The notes: a model not told the origin generated them from the sequence alone. 35,350 nt of DNA from an uncultured Lachnospiraceae bacterium (GCA_902760755.1 CACWHK010000021.1:1-35350), one strand, 5' to 3'. Numbered from the stretch's first letter, positions 7,355 to 15,928 are shown. Translations and numbers: made by a program.

Positions 7355-7996
7355 CTATCCGAAGAGAGTCTCTGCCCTCTCCCTCAGTCGCCGGGTCGCT
7401 CCTTCGATGTCCTTCTGTCCGAAGATCGCGCTGATGACGGAGATGCCGTCGATTCCGGACCCTTCCAGCTCTTCCATATTCTCATAGGTGATCCCGCCGA
7501 TGGCCACTACAGGGATAGACACGGCCCTGCAGATGGCAGCCAGTGTCTCATGGGGTACTTCCACCGCGTCATCCTTGGAGCCCGTTGGGAACACGGCTCC
7601 GACGCCGAGATAATCCGCTCCCGCAGCCTCGGCCCGAAGGGCGTCCTCCACGGTCTGGGCCGAAACCCCGAGGATCCGGTCCGGTCCGATCAGCTCCCGG
7701 ACCCGTCCGGCCTCCATATCCTCCTGTCCCACGTGAACCCCGTCCGCGCCGATCCGCACGGCCAGCTCCACATTGTCATTGATCACGAAGGGAATCCCCT
7801 TCTCCCTGCAATAGGCCAGAAGCTCCCGGCCCTCTGCCTCGAAGGAAGCCTCGTCCAGCGTCTTTTCCCGTAGCTGCACAAATGTAGCTCCTCCCTCCAC
7901 TGCCCGCTTCACCGGATGCAGCAGAGGCTCACCCTCCGCCAGCCAGTGACGGTCCGTAACGGCATAAAGAAGCAGATCTTTCGAATCCGGTTTCAT
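7355..7996 (-). CDS. thiE: Thiamine-phosphate synthase ThiE
   Basis: 213 residues, a TIM-barrel of normal length. 'LYAVTDRHWL' is the first strand. 'GATFVQLREKTLDEASFEAE' is the pyrimidine-pyrophosphate binding region. 'FVINDNVELAVRIGADGVHVGQED' is the ThiE signature with the Mg-binding Asp. 'GVGAVFPTGSKDDA' is the phosphate-binding loop, and 'VVAIGGITYENM' follows near the C-terminus. It joins HMP-PP and thiazole phosphate to thiamine phosphate. An out-of-frame ATG at 8000 lies next to the true start at 7996, which has AAGGAG at 6 nt. It lies in the TPP-riboswitch-controlled operon after thiM. Confidence 0.96.
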   Translation of the reverse strand: MKPDSKDLLLYAVTDRHWLAEGEPLLHPVKRAVEGGATFVQLREKTLDEASFEAEGRELLAYCREKGIPFVINDNVELAVRIGADGVHVGQEDMEAGRVRELIGPDRILGVSAQTVEDALRAEAAGADYLGVGAVFPTGSKDDAVEVPHETLAAICRAVSIPVVAIGGITYENMEELEGSGIDGISVISAIFGQKDIEGATRRLRERAETLFG

Positions 7997-8030
7997 TCAT
8001 TTCTCCTTTTCTTTCTATATGAGCGATGTC

Positions 8031-8051
8031 ATTCAGCGCAACGCGAAGAAT
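8031..8051. repeat. Short REP-like palindrome unit between thiM and thiE
   Basis: ATTC (8031-8034) and GAAT (8048-8051) enclose a GCG/CGC stem (8036-8038 / 8042-8044). It resembles the dispersed bacterial palindrome 'ATTCTGAGC...GCGAAGAAT' that I recall from many Clostridia genomes, here with two bases missing. It forms one composite element with 8071-8099. Confidence 0.5.
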
Positions 8052-8070
8052 CCACTGACTCAGTGCCGGG

Positions 8071-8099
8071 ATCCTTCACCGCCTGCGACGGTTCAGGAT
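8071..8099. repeat. REP-like palindrome directly after the thiM stop codon
   Basis: Outer arms ATCCT (8071-8075) / AGGAT (8095-8099), then TC on both sides (GA in the mRNA), then an inner ACCG/CGGT stem (8078-8081 / 8089-8092). It starts 6 bp after the thiM stop codon and fills much of the thiM-thiE gap. See the matching unit at 7329-7353. Confidence 0.6.
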
Positions 8100-8105
8100 G
8101 GCATT

Positions 8106-8927
8106 TCACACCTTCTCGATCTTCGCCCGCGCCTCCAGCGTATCTCCATCCATGTTGTAGATGGCATCGATGATCCGGTTACGGTAGGTGGAGTTTCCGT
8201 CTCCCTCCTGCATCCGCTCAAAGCCGATCTCTCCTGCCACACCCATCAGGGTAACTGCCGTAGCCACAGCCTCCAGGGGCTGCTCCGGATTGGCTGTCAC
8301 ATATGCCGTGGCAAGCCCCGACAGCTGACAGCCGGTTCCGGTGATCCGTCCCATCTCCGGGCGTCCGTTCCGGATCACGTAGGCAGTCTTTGCATCCGCA
8401 ACGATATCGATGGCTCCGGTGATGGCGATCACGGTATCCAGCCGCTTTGCCAGCTCCTTTGCAAATGTCACAGCCCGGGGGAGTGTTTCCTCCGTCACCG
8501 CATCTGCCACATCCGCATCCACACCCCTGGTGGTTCCGCTTCCGTTGGCGATGGTCTTGATCTCGGAGATATTTCCCCGGATCACGCTGAAACGGACCTC
8601 CCGTACCAGATGGTCCGCCGTCTCGGTCCGAAGCTTCGAAGCCCCGGTTCCCACCGGATCCAGCAGCACCGGATGTCCCAGCTCGTTCGCCCGCTTCCCC
8701 GCAAGGAACATGGCGCCGATGGTCCGCTTGTTCAGCGTCCCGATATTGATGTTCAGCCCTCCGCAAATGGAGGTGATATCCTCCACATCCTCCGGCTCAT
8801 CCGACATGATCGGGCTTCCGCCGCAGGCCAGCAGTACATTTGCCACATCATTCACGGTTACGTAGTTCGTGATGTTATGCACCAGCGGTGTTCTCTTCTG
8901 TACATTCTCCCAGCATTCCTTTAACAT
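8106..8927 (-). CDS. thiM: Hydroxyethylthiazole kinase ThiM
   Basis: 273 residues. The N-terminal 'RTPLVHNITNYVTVNDVANVLLACGGSPIMSDEPEDV' region (residues about 12-48) is diagnostic for ThiM. 'LLDPVGTGASKLR' and 'GRITGTGCQLSGLATAYV' give the substrate and catalytic-Cys loops. It phosphorylates the salvaged thiazole alcohol. It is the first gene behind the TPP riboswitch, with GGAGG at 8 nt before the ATG. De novo thiazole genes (thiG/thiH/thiS) are absent from this operon, so the operon itself is a salvage unit. Confidence 0.97.
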   Translation of the reverse strand: MLKECWENVQKRTPLVHNITNYVTVNDVANVLLACGGSPIMSDEPEDVEDITSICGGLNINIGTLNKRTIGAMFLAGKRANELGHPVLLDPVGTGASKLRTETADHLVREVRFSVIRGNISEIKTIANGSGTTRGVDADVADAVTEETLPRAVTFAKELAKRLDTVIAITGAIDIVADAKTAYVIRNGRPEMGRITGTGCQLSGLATAYVTANPEQPLEAVATAVTLMGVAGEIGFERMQEGDGNSTYRNRIIDAIYNMDGDTLEARAKIEKV

Positions 8928-8968
8928 TCCTGTTTCCTCCTGTTTCTGTTCCTGACGGAATTGTCCGG

Positions 8969-9002
8969 AAAGAAAAGCAGGCAGCCCGGTCGGACTGCCT
9001 GC
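8969..9002 (-). terminator. Terminator hairpin of the TPP riboswitch expression platform
   Basis: Minus-strand stem GCAGGCAG..CTGCCTGC (9002-8995 / 8984-8977) extended by an inner CC/GG and followed by TTTTCTTT (complement of 8969-8976). It lies between the aptamer and thiM, where a transcriptional platform is expected. Confidence 0.85.
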
Positions 9003-9049
9003 AGATCACTCATCTTACGCCGATCACGCACCGAATCCTTCGGTTCGCA

Positions 9050-9142
9050 TCGGTTCATCCCTCCGTTGGCATTATCCAAATCAGGTGCGGTCGAAGCGGG
9101 ATCACGCCTCCTCTCAGCCGGCTTCCGCCAGCTCCCGTAGTT
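9050..9142 (-). promoter_or_regulatory. TPP riboswitch (THI element) aptamer
   Basis: In the mRNA sense the region contains the hallmark CTGAGA (P2/J3-2 side), the pyrophosphate/pyrimidine-binding stretch CCTGATTTGGATAATGCCAA, and the closing GGAGGGATGAACC that pairs back to the start at ACTACGGGAGC to form P1. Order and spacing match the THI element. It sits between a consensus promoter and a terminator, so TPP binding is expected to stop transcription of thiM-thiE-thiD-cytX. Confidence 0.95.
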
Positions 9143-9164
9143 CATATGGTTTAGTTCGGGATCT

Positions 9165-9193
9165 ATTCTACTTCAAATATCCCCTGCTGTCAA
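9165..9193 (-). promoter_or_regulatory. Sigma-A promoter of the thi operon
   Basis: Minus strand TTGACA (9193-9188), 17-nt spacer, TAGAAT (9170-9165), about 30 nt upstream of the riboswitch. Confidence 0.85.
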
Positions 9194-9215
9194 ATGAATC
9201 TGATGACAGGGAACG

Positions 9216-9962
9216 TCAAATATCCTCTCCCGCGTGATGGATCGGATGAAATACATCCTCATATTCCGGGTGTTCCTTCAGGAACAGGTCTCCCACCGAA
9301 TAGCGCTCCCACATATGCATGGGATAGGCGCTTCGGACCGGAATCTCCTCCAGGAACTCCAGGGGTCCGCGGAACTGCCCTTCCCCAAGCACCGGGTCCA
9401 TGGGGAGGATTGCCACATCCAGCACTTCCCCCTGCAGCTCCTTCTTCAGCTCCTGCAGAGCCGCCAGGTACGCCTCCTGCATCCGCTCATTTCTGGATCT
9501 TTGCACATTCTGCCAGCACCAGTCGTTCAGGTCCCCGGCATGGAAGAACCGACCTCCTCCTGCCTCCACCAGAAAGCTGACACCCTGATCCGTGGAAGCA
9601 AATGCCTCCACCCGGAATTCCGGCAGGGTGTACTCTATCCCGGGACGGATCCGGAGAATCTCCGGCGGATCGATTCCCAGCTCAGCCACCGCTTCCTCGC
9701 ACACTCTCTCGGGGATATCATCCGAAAGGATGTAGGTGGTTCCCGGATACTTCCGGATCAGCTGGAATACCACCGGCGAAAAATGGTCGTAGTGCACATG
9801 ACTCGCCAACACGTACAACCGCTTCGAGGGATCCAGCTCCGGCAGCTCTCCCTGGTAATAATCAAAGAGAAGGTACGCCTCCGGCAGCTCCAGAAGGAAG
9901 GAGCTGTGAAAGATGAAGCGGAGCTTCCAGTCTGTTCTGTTTTCATTTACATCCGTTGTCAT
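9216..9962 (-). CDS. UlaG-like MBL-fold metallo-hydrolase
   Basis: 248 residues. 'ASHVHYDHFSP' (residues 53-63) is the metal-binding HxHxDH motif of the metallo-beta-lactamase fold. 'FFHAGDLNDW' supplies the next metal ligands and 'PMHMWE' a late histidine. The compact form, with 'SSFLLELPEAYLLFDYY' at the start, matches the UlaG/YtnP-like group of stand-alone hydrolases. The substrate is unknown. The ATG at 9962 lacks a strong ribosome binding site (GGGAGAGA at about 12 nt). The gene lies downstream of gpmI past a hairpin and ends 23 bp before the thi promoter. A functional link to thiamine is not indicated. Confidence 0.8.
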   Translation of the reverse strand: MTTDVNENRTDWKLRFIFHSSFLLELPEAYLLFDYYQGELPELDPSKRLYVLASHVHYDHFSPVVFQLIRKYPGTTYILSDDIPERVCEEAVAELGIDPPEILRIRPGIEYTLPEFRVEAFASTDQGVSFLVEAGGGRFFHAGDLNDWCWQNVQRSRNERMQEAYLAALQELKKELQGEVLDVAILPMDPVLGEGQFRGPLEFLEEIPVRSAYPMHMWERYSVGDLFLKEHPEYEDVFHPIHHAGEDI

Positions 9963-10028
9963 CCGGCTTCTGTCTCTCCCATAAAATGATACCGGGGATA
10001 ACAGGAATCTCCCCCCGATGTATGAAAT

Positions 10029-10061
10029 GGGGACGGCTCCGGTTACCCCGAAACCGTCCCC
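10029..10061 (-). terminator. Stem-loop after gpmI, probable weak terminator
   Basis: GGGGACGG (10029-10036) / CCGTCCCC (10054-10061) form an 8-bp GC-rich stem with a 17-nt loop. The minus-strand tail is only ATTTCAT, so termination may be partial. Confidence 0.5.
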
Positions 10062-10095
10062 TGTTTCTTCTTAATATCGATTACTCGTTTCCGTC

Positions 10096-11685
10096 TTACT
10101 TCTTAATGAGCAGGGACTGTCCCGTCATCTCTGCCGGCTGCGGAAGACCCATGATCTCCAGCAGGGTCGGTACGATATCGCAGAGCTTTCCGCCCTCCTT
10201 CAGGGTGTAAGCCGGATCGTAGTTGTACAGAATGAAGGGAACCGGATTCGTGGTGTGAGCCGTGTGCGGAGCACCGGTCTCGTAGTTCACCATCTGCTCG
10301 CAGTTTCCGTGGTCTGCACAGATGAACAGCACGCCGTCCTTCTCCTTTACTGCCTCAACCGCACTGCCTACACACTGGTCTACACGCTCTACCGCTGCAA
10401 CTGCTGCGGAAAGAACTCCCGTATGACCAACCATGTCGGGGTTTGCGAAGTTGATGATGATCACATCATACTTATCGGAACGGATTGCCTCGTTCAGCTT
10501 TGCGCTTACCTCCGGTGCACTCATTTCCGGCTGCAGGTCGTAGGTTGCAACTGCCGGAGAGTTTACGAGGATACGCTCCTCATCCTTATTGGGCTCCTCA
10601 AGTCCGCCGTTGAAGAAGAAGGTTACGTGTGCATACTTCTCGGTCTCGGCAAGACGCAGCTGCTTTAAGCCGTTTGCTGCAAGGTACTCACCAAAGGTAT
10701 TCTTGATCTCCTGCTTCTTGAAGGCCACCAGCTTGTTCGGGATGGTCTCATCATAATCCTTGAAGCAGACATAGGTAAGAGGCATAAAGCCGTTTGCTCT
10801 CTTCAGGAACTTGATGCACTTGGTATCGGATGCGTCACCCGGCTGTGCTGCAATATCCTCATCGGAGAAGCAGAATGCCTTGGTGATCTCACGTGCACGG
10901 TCCGGACGGAAGTTAAAGAAGATCACGGAATCATTCGGCTTAACCAAAGATACGGGAGCACCGTTTTCATCCACGATCACGGTGGGAAGCACGAACTCAT
11001 CGGTAACACCGTTGTCATAGGAGTTCTGCATAGCCTGGATCGGATCCGTCTCCTTCACGCCCTCTCCGATCACCAGAGAGTCATATGCCTTCTGTACACG
11101 GTCCCAGTTATTATCACGGTCCATAGCATAGTAACGGCCGGACAGGGATGCTACCTTGCCCACACCGATCTTTGCTGCCTCATCCACCAGCTCCTGCAGG
11201 TAATCCTTGCCGGATGCCGGAGGTGTGTCTCTTCCGTCGAAGAAGGGGTGCAGATATACGCGCTCGAAGTTCTCCTTCTTGCAAAGCTCAAGGATCGCAT
11301 ACAGATGGGTGTTGTGGCTGTGCACACCACCATCGGAAAGGAGACCCCAGAGGTGCAGATCGGAGTTGTTCTTCTTACAGTTCTCGATGGCTGCCAGAAG
11401 CTCTTCGTTCTTGAAGAAATCGCCGTCCTGGATCAGCTTGGTGATCAGAGTCAGATCCTGATAGATCACGCGGCCTGAGCCCATGTTCATATGGCCGACC
11501 TCGGAGTTACCCATCTGGCCGTCCGGAAGTCCGACAGCCATACCGGATGCATAACCCGGAACAAAGGGGCACTCAGCCTCCAGGCGGTCGATATTCGGTG
11601 TCTTCGCGATCGCTACGGCATTTGCCTCCGGGTTGTCCGAAAGTCCGAAGCCATCAAGGATCATAAGTACTACGGGTTTCTTCAT
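10096..11685 (-). CDS. gpmI: 2,3-bisphosphoglycerate-independent phosphoglycerate mutase
   Basis: 529 residues from the ATG at 11685. The open frame extends 18 codons further upstream, but those residues are not family-like, and GAGGAGAATATAAAC supports 11685. 'VVLMILDGFGL' gives the first metal Asp. 'GQMGNSEVGHMNMGSGR' carries the phosphorylated Ser61. 'DGRDTPP' and 'GRYYAMDRDNNWDR' are the transferase-domain signatures, and 'CADHGNCEQM' plus 'PHTAHTTNPVP' are late metal ligands. It interconverts 3- and 2-phosphoglycerate in glycolysis, using Mn2+. It lies downstream of a DUF4250 gene with an 86-bp gap. Confidence 0.97.
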   Translation of the reverse strand: MKKPVVLMILDGFGLSDNPEANAVAIAKTPNIDRLEAECPFVPGYASGMAVGLPDGQMGNSEVGHMNMGSGRVIYQDLTLITKLIQDGDFFKNEELLAAIENCKKNNSDLHLWGLLSDGGVHSHNTHLYAILELCKKENFERVYLHPFFDGRDTPPASGKDYLQELVDEAAKIGVGKVASLSGRYYAMDRDNNWDRVQKAYDSLVIGEGVKETDPIQAMQNSYDNGVTDEFVLPTVIVDENGAPVSLVKPNDSVIFFNFRPDRAREITKAFCFSDEDIAAQPGDASDTKCIKFLKRANGFMPLTYVCFKDYDETIPNKLVAFKKQEIKNTFGEYLAANGLKQLRLAETEKYAHVTFFFNGGLEEPNKDEERILVNSPAVATYDLQPEMSAPEVSAKLNEAIRSDKYDVIIINFANPDMVGHTGVLSAAVAAVERVDQCVGSAVEAVKEKDGVLFICADHGNCEQMVNYETGAPHTAHTTNPVPFILYNYDPAYTLKEGGKLCDIVPTLLEIMGLPQPAEMTGQSLLIKK

Positions 11686-11771
11686 GTTTATATTCTCCTC
11701 TCTTTGATACAGATGATATACGTAGGTTAGTCGAGGCAAACTCGCCCCAACTGATTATTCTAACACATTTT

Positions 11772-11954
11772 TCAGTGAATCACAAACTGATTCTTTTCGG
11801 GATCGTAGGAATATCCCACCTTCTCCAGTCTGGTTTTGATCTCCTCCGCGTTTTCAGACTCCCCTGCCGCCAGTTCCTCCATGGTCGGATACAGGTCGCG
11901 GAGCTTCATATTTGCCCAGCTGAGCAGCATATAGGGATCCTTCGGTGCTGCCAT
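11772..11954 (-). CDS. DUF4250 domain small protein
   Basis: 60 residues with the pattern 'LLSWANMKLRD.Y..M.EL' near the start and 'GYSYDPEKNQFV' at the end. This is how I recall DUF4250, a small soluble family common in Clostridia and of unknown function. The ATG at 11954 follows AAAAGGAGGTGGATC. It starts divergently from the membrane protein gene at 12038 and precedes gpmI. No function should be assigned. Confidence 0.75.
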   Translation of the reverse strand: MAAPKDPYMLLSWANMKLRDLYPTMEELAAGESENAEEIKTRLEKVGYSYDPEKNQFVIH

Positions 11955-11973
11955 GATCCACCTCCTTTTCTTC

Positions 11974-12002
11974 TTTTGATGTGTTCTGTCTTATGTTATA
12001 AT
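11974..12002 (+). promoter_or_regulatory. Extended -10 promoter for the membrane protein gene
   Basis: TGTTATAAT (TATAAT at 11997-12002) with a poor -35 (TTTTGA at 17 nt). The consensus extended -10 can compensate. The site falls in the 83-bp divergent gap. Confidence 0.65.
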
Positions 12003-12037
12003 GATCCTGCAGGCTCTTCCCTACAGGAGGGACGTAC

Positions 12038-13252
12038 ATGTCTACAAACAACTATGCAAATGATATCGGCGATATTCTCTGGAGATCCATCCAGAAGAAC
12101 CGAACTCCGCTTACGGATGCGCTGGTCCGGATCATCGTGATCATGGTCATATCCATGGCGGTTCTCTGGCTTCTGGAGGGCTTCTTTGCCCTGCTCCAGA
12201 AAAGGCACGGACGTAACGAAGCCGATCAGAGCTCCCTCCGTTTCATATTCACCATGATCCGCTATGTGATCCTGGTGATCTCCCTTCTGATCATCCTCCG
12301 CAGCTGTATCGCGGAGATTTCCTCCGGAGAAGCCACGAAGGCACAGGATATGATCTTCTGGCTTCACGGAAATACAGTAACACTTTCCGAGTATGCGATC
12401 AAGCTTCTGATCGCACTGATCGTCTTCATCATCTTCAATGCGATCCAGAACGGATTCTTCAAGCTGGTGAAGCGCCATCTGGACGCCCGGGGCGTGAAGG
12501 AGTCCTTCTCCGGACTGGTCCTGAATCTGGTGAAGTATATCCTGCTGGGCTTTCTGGTGCTTGCCACGATCCTGCAGCTGATCATCACCGGCGGGGACAA
12601 CCTCTTCGCTCTGGCACTTTACACGTATCTATGTGTGCAGATCGGAGTTCCCACCCGGGAGATCCGGCGGTTCCTTTCGGAGAAGAGTCCGGCCATGGAG
12701 CTGCTGCTCACGCTGATGGGGCGTGTGCTTGCCATGATCCTGCTGGTGGCTCTCGGTTTCGGGATCTATGCGGGTCTGCAGTACTTCCTCCGCTCCGGCG
12801 GAAAGGATATCTCTCCTTATCTTACCATGGATGAGTATGAGCTGTCAGCACAGCTGAAGACAGATTTTGAGGAAAATGCAGAGCTGAGCCGTGCGCTCTC
12901 CCGAAGCAATGATCCGGTTACGGTTCGTTCCGACAGGGAGCTGAACCTGATCTACTACGGGGATACGCTGGTGGGATTCAATACCACCGGGCGGAAGTAT
13001 CAGATCTACGGAGTGGCTGTGAATGAACCGGAGATTTCCGCGGTGCACAATATGATGTACGGAGCGGATGGATCGAAACGGGAGGTGGCGGACTTCGGCG
13101 GGGGTGCATCCGACTCGCACTACTACTATAACCGGATTCGGAATGACTGTCTTGTATTAACCGTAAACAGACATTCCAACAGAGTTGTTAGTGTGACGTA
13201 CTATAATGATTTTCAGAGGATACAAAGCTCTATTACACTTACGGAGGAATAG
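12038..13252 (+). CDS. Unrecognised polytopic membrane protein with a beta-rich C-terminal domain
   Basis: 404 residues. Hydrophobic segments lie near residues 29-51, 69-89, 118-136, 159-183, 188-204 and 222-250, so about six spans. The last 150 residues are soluble and rich in predicted strands ('LNLIYYGDTLVGFNTTGRKY', 'YGVAVNEPEISAVHNMMYG', 'CLVLTVNRHSNRVVSVTYY'). This resembles in texture the small extracytoplasmic domains found on Clostridia CAP-associated proteins, but I cannot assign it. The middle helices with basic connectors ('FKLVKRHLDARG') are faintly reminiscent of MscS-type channels, though no MscS beta domain is evident. AGGAGG lies 7 nt before the ATG. Monocistronic, convergent with trpA. 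Confidence 0.75.
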   Translation: MSTNNYANDIGDILWRSIQKNRTPLTDALVRIIVIMVISMAVLWLLEGFFALLQKRHGRNEADQSSLRFIFTMIRYVILVISLLIILRSCIAEISSGEATKAQDMIFWLHGNTVTLSEYAIKLLIALIVFIIFNAIQNGFFKLVKRHLDARGVKESFSGLVLNLVKYILLGFLVLATILQLIITGGDNLFALALYTYLCVQIGVPTREIRRFLSEKSPAMELLLTLMGRVLAMILLVALGFGIYAGLQYFLRSGGKDISPYLTMDEYELSAQLKTDFEENAELSRALSRSNDPVTVRSDRELNLIYYGDTLVGFNTTGRKYQIYGVAVNEPEISAVHNMMYGADGSKREVADFGGGASDSHYYYNRIRNDCLVLTVNRHSNRVVSVTYYNDFQRIQSSITLTEE

Positions 13253-13286
13253 GGATTTGAGTGACGGCGCCGTGTTCCCTGAATAC

Positions 13287-13317
13287 TATAAAAGACGGAC
13301 GATGCGAATCGTCCGTC
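13287..13317 (-). terminator. Terminator of the trp operon (possibly bidirectional)
   Basis: Perfect 10-bp stem GACGGACGAT (13294-13303) / ATCGTCCGTC (13308-13317) with a GCGA tetraloop. On the minus strand TTTTATAG follows. On the plus strand the tail is GTAACGTTTT, so it may also serve the convergent membrane protein gene. Confidence 0.85.
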
Positions 13318-13325
13318 GTAACGTT

Positions 13326-14102
13326 TTATGCTTCGTTGACTGCGTTCTTCATGGAGCGCACATAGTCCCGGATGACCGGGGCGGCATCGCGGCCGTGCTG
13401 AGCCAGGAGCTTGATGATGGCGGAGCCGACGATGGCGCCGTCGGAAAGGCCTGCCATCTTACGTGCCTGATCCGGATTGGAGATTCCGAATCCGATGGCA
13501 CAGGGGACGTCGGTGTTCTCGCGGATCACTTTTACGATGGAGCCAAGATCCGTTGTAATCTCACTGCGCATGCCGGTAACACCGAGGCTGGATACCAGAT
13601 AAATAAAGCCTTCTGCTTCCTTGGCGATCATGGCGATCCGGTTCTCGGAGGTGGGTGCGATGAGGGAGATCAGGTCCACATCATACTTCCTGCAGATCGG
13701 CAGGAATTCTTCCTTCTCTTCGAAGGGCAGATCCGGCAGGATCAGTCCGTCGATCCCGATCTCCTGACAGGTGGAGATGAACTTCTCCGCATCATAGGAG
13801 TAAACCACATTTGCGTAGGTCATGAAGACCATGGGGATCTTCACGTCCTTCCGAAGGTCGCGTACGAAGTCGAAGATCCGGTCCGTAGTGATTCCGTTGC
13901 TGAGGGCCCGAAGGTTCGCGCCCTGGATCACGGGGCCTTCCGCCGTGGGATCCGAGAACGGGATGCCCAGCTCGATCAGGTCTGCGCCTGCTTCCACCAT
14001 GGCGCGGACACATTTGCCTGTGGTCTCCAGATCCGGATCACCGCAGGTGATGAACGGGATAAATGCTTTCTTGCCCGCAAAGGCTTCTTTGATCTTACTC
14101 AT
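13326..14102 (-). CDS. trpA: Tryptophan synthase alpha subunit
   Basis: 258 residues from the ATG at 14102; the frame is open 9 codons further up, but MSKIKEAF is the family start and GGGGAGG lies 6 nt upstream. '[12 protein letters not shown]' is the first strand. '[19 protein letters not shown]' contains the catalytic Glu. The residue equivalent to Salmonella Asp60 is Glu here, a conservative change. '[12 protein letters not shown]', 'SLGVTGMR' and '[11 protein letters not shown]' complete the phosphate-binding barrel. It cleaves indole-glycerol phosphate and channels indole to TrpB. Its start overlaps the trpB stop by 8 nt, so translation is coupled. Confidence 0.97.
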   Translation of the reverse strand: MSKIKEAFAGKKAFIPFITCGDPDLETTGKCVRAMVEAGADLIELGIPFSDPTAEGPVIQGANLRALSNGITTDRIFDFVRDLRKDVKIPMVFMTYANVVYSYDAEKFISTCQEIGIDGLILPDLPFEEKEEFLPICRKYDVDLISLIAPTSENRIAMIAKEAEGFIYLVSSLGVTGMRSEITTDLGSIVKVIRENTDVPCAIGFGISNPDQARKMAGLSDGAIVGSAIIKLLAQHGRDAAPVIRDYVRSMKNAVNEA

Positions 14103-15285
14103 GGATGTCCTCCCCTCTGTAGCGTGCAATGGCTGCGCAGTCCTTATCGCCGCGGCCGGAAATGGTAATCACCATCAGCTGATCCTTACCCATGGTGGGT
14201 GCCAGCTTCCGTGCATAGGCTACGGCATGGGCCGACTCGATGGCCGGGATGATTCCTTCCGTCTTTGCCAGATACTCAAAGGCCTGAACTGCCTCTTCAT
14301 CCGTCACGGGCACGTACTCTGCGCGTCCGGTATCATGCAGCCATGCATGCTCCGGTCCGACGCCCGGATAATCCAGGCCTGCGGAGATGGAGTACACCGG
14401 TGCGATCTGGCCGTACTTATCCTGACAGAAGTAGGACTTCATGCCATGGAAGATGCCCAGCCGTCCGGTTGCAATGGTTGCTGCGGTTTCAAATGTATCG
14501 ATGCCACGTCCAGCTGCCTCGCAGCCGATCAGACGCACGTCCTTATCCTCGATAAAGTGATAGAAGCTTCCGATGGCGTTGGAGCCGCCACCTACACAGG
14601 CCAGTACTGCATCCGGAAGACGTCCTTCCTTCGCCAGCATCTGCTCCTTGATCTCCTTGGAGATCACTGCCTGAAAGTCCCGCACGATGGTGGGGAAGGG
14701 ATGGGGTCCCATGACCGATCCCAGACAGTAGTGGGTATCCGCGATCCGGGAGGTCCACTCACGCATGGCCTCGGACACTGCATCCTTCAGGGTCCGGGTA
14801 CCGGTCTTCACCGGAACCACCTCAGCCCCCAGCAGGCGCATACGATACACGTTCAGTGCCTGACGGATGGTATCCTCCTCTCCCATGAACACAACGCACT
14901 CCATGCCCATCAGGGCAGCTGCGGTGGCCGTTGCCACACCGTGCTGTCCGGCACCGGTCTCTGCGATAAGACGGGTCTTGCCCATCTTCTTTGCCAGCAG
15001 CGCCTGACCAAGTACATTGTTCACCTTGTGTGCTCCGGTATGATTCAGGTCCTCTCTCTTCAGGTAGATCTTCGCTCCGCCCAGGTCCTTCGTCATCTTC
15101 TCCGCATAGTACAGGCGGGAGGGTCTTCCGGCATACTCATTGAAGAGCTCGGAAAGCTCACGGTTGAACTCCGGATCCACCTTGTAATGATTGTAGGCTT
15201 CCTCCAGTTCGATCACTGCATTCATCAGGGTTTCAGGGATGTACTGTCCGCCGTGAATGCCAAAACGTCCATTCGGATTTGTCAT
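14095..15285 (-). CDS. trpB: Tryptophan synthase beta subunit
   Basis: 396 residues, canonical TrpB1 length. '[10 protein letters not shown]' carries the PLP Lys87 and '[10 protein letters not shown]' the catalytic Glu109. The phosphate-binding 'GGGSNAIG' loop and the '[20 protein letters not shown]' COMM-like region are present. It condenses indole with serine to tryptophan as an alpha2-beta2 complex with TrpA. It starts 13 bp after trpF with an AGAGAGG ribosome binding site. Confidence 0.98.
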   Translation of the reverse strand: MTNPNGRFGIHGGQYIPETLMNAVIELEEAYNHYKVDPEFNRELSELFNEYAGRPSRLYYAEKMTKDLGGAKIYLKREDLNHTGAHKVNNVLGQALLAKKMGKTRLIAETGAGQHGVATATAAALMGMECVVFMGEEDTIRQALNVYRMRLLGAEVVPVKTGTRTLKDAVSEAMREWTSRIADTHYCLGSVMGPHPFPTIVRDFQAVISKEIKEQMLAKEGRLPDAVLACVGGGSNAIGSFYHFIEDKDVRLIGCEAAGRGIDTFETAATIATGRLGIFHGMKSYFCQDKYGQIAPVYSISAGLDYPGVGPEHAWLHDTGRAEYVPVTDEEAVQAFEYLAKTEGIIPAIESAHAVAYARKLAPTMGKDQLMVITISGRGDKDCAAIARYRGEDIHE

Positions 15286-15298
15286 TGTCGTATCCTCT

Positions 15299-15928
15299 CT
15301 AATCTAAGCTTCTGACCCGGTCCGTGAAGAGATCCATCTTCTCCGGGTCTTTCTTTCCGTTCGTTTCGATTCCGGAGCTGACATCCACTGCGTAGGGATG
15401 CAGAAGCCGGATCGCTTCCTTTACATTTTCGGGGTTCAGTCCGCCGGCCAGGAAGAAGGGTCGTGGGAAGTCCTTCAGCAGCTCCCAGTTAAATGTAGTC
15501 CCTGCCCCTCCGTCTCCGGAGTCCAGCAGGATATAGTCCGCCTCGCTTTGCTCCGCTGCAGCCAGATCCTCCTTCTTATCGATCCGGAAGGCCTGAATGA
15601 TGGGATGATCCGTAAGCTCCCGGAGCTTTCGGATATACTCCGCATCCTCACCGCCGTGCAGCTGCGCATAGTCAATGGTTCCGGCATGCAGCAGATTGGC
15701 GATCCGCTCCGGATCCTCCCGGACGAAGACACCTACCTTGATGATCCCGGGCTCCAGATGGGACTTCAGAAGCTCCGCCTGTCGCTCCGAAACAGCGCGC
15801 CGGCTCTGGGGCGCAAATACAAATCCCACAAAATCAGGGCGAAGCGCATTCGCATGCTCCACGTCCTCCGTGGTCCGGAGCCCGCAGAACTTGATCTTCG
15901 TACTTCCCTGTACATAGCTTTCCATCAT
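15299..15928 (-). CDS. trpF: Phosphoribosylanthranilate isomerase
   Basis: 209 residues forming a small TIM barrel. 'KIKFCGLRT' contains the catalytic Cys, '[10 protein letters not shown]' the central strand, '[16 protein letters not shown]' the general-acid Asp, and '[11 protein letters not shown]' the phosphate loop. It performs the Amadori rearrangement between TrpD and TrpC. The ATG at 15928 overlaps the trpC stop (ATGA); a second ATG follows immediately and either may be used. trpC and trpF are separate genes here, not fused as in enteric bacteria. Confidence 0.96.
   Translation of the reverse strand: MMESYVQGSTKIKFCGLRTTEDVEHANALRPDFVGFVFAPQSRRAVSERQAELLKSHLEPGIIKVGVFVREDPERIANLLHAGTIDYAQLHGGEDAEYIRKLRELTDHPIIQAFRIDKKEDLAAAEQSEADYILLDSGDGGAGTTFNWELLKDFPRPFFLAGGLNPENVKEAIRLLHPYAVDVSSGIETNGKKDPEKMDLFTDRVRSLD

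Noticed and set aside
7280-8099. Palindromes in the thi operon as CRISPR repeats or attachment sites
   Set aside because: No regular spacing, no identical repeats, and no cas or integrase genes in the window.
13822-15315. 497-codon plus-strand open frame opposite trpA-trpB
   Set aside because: Antisense shadow of two universally conserved genes; no credible start signal.
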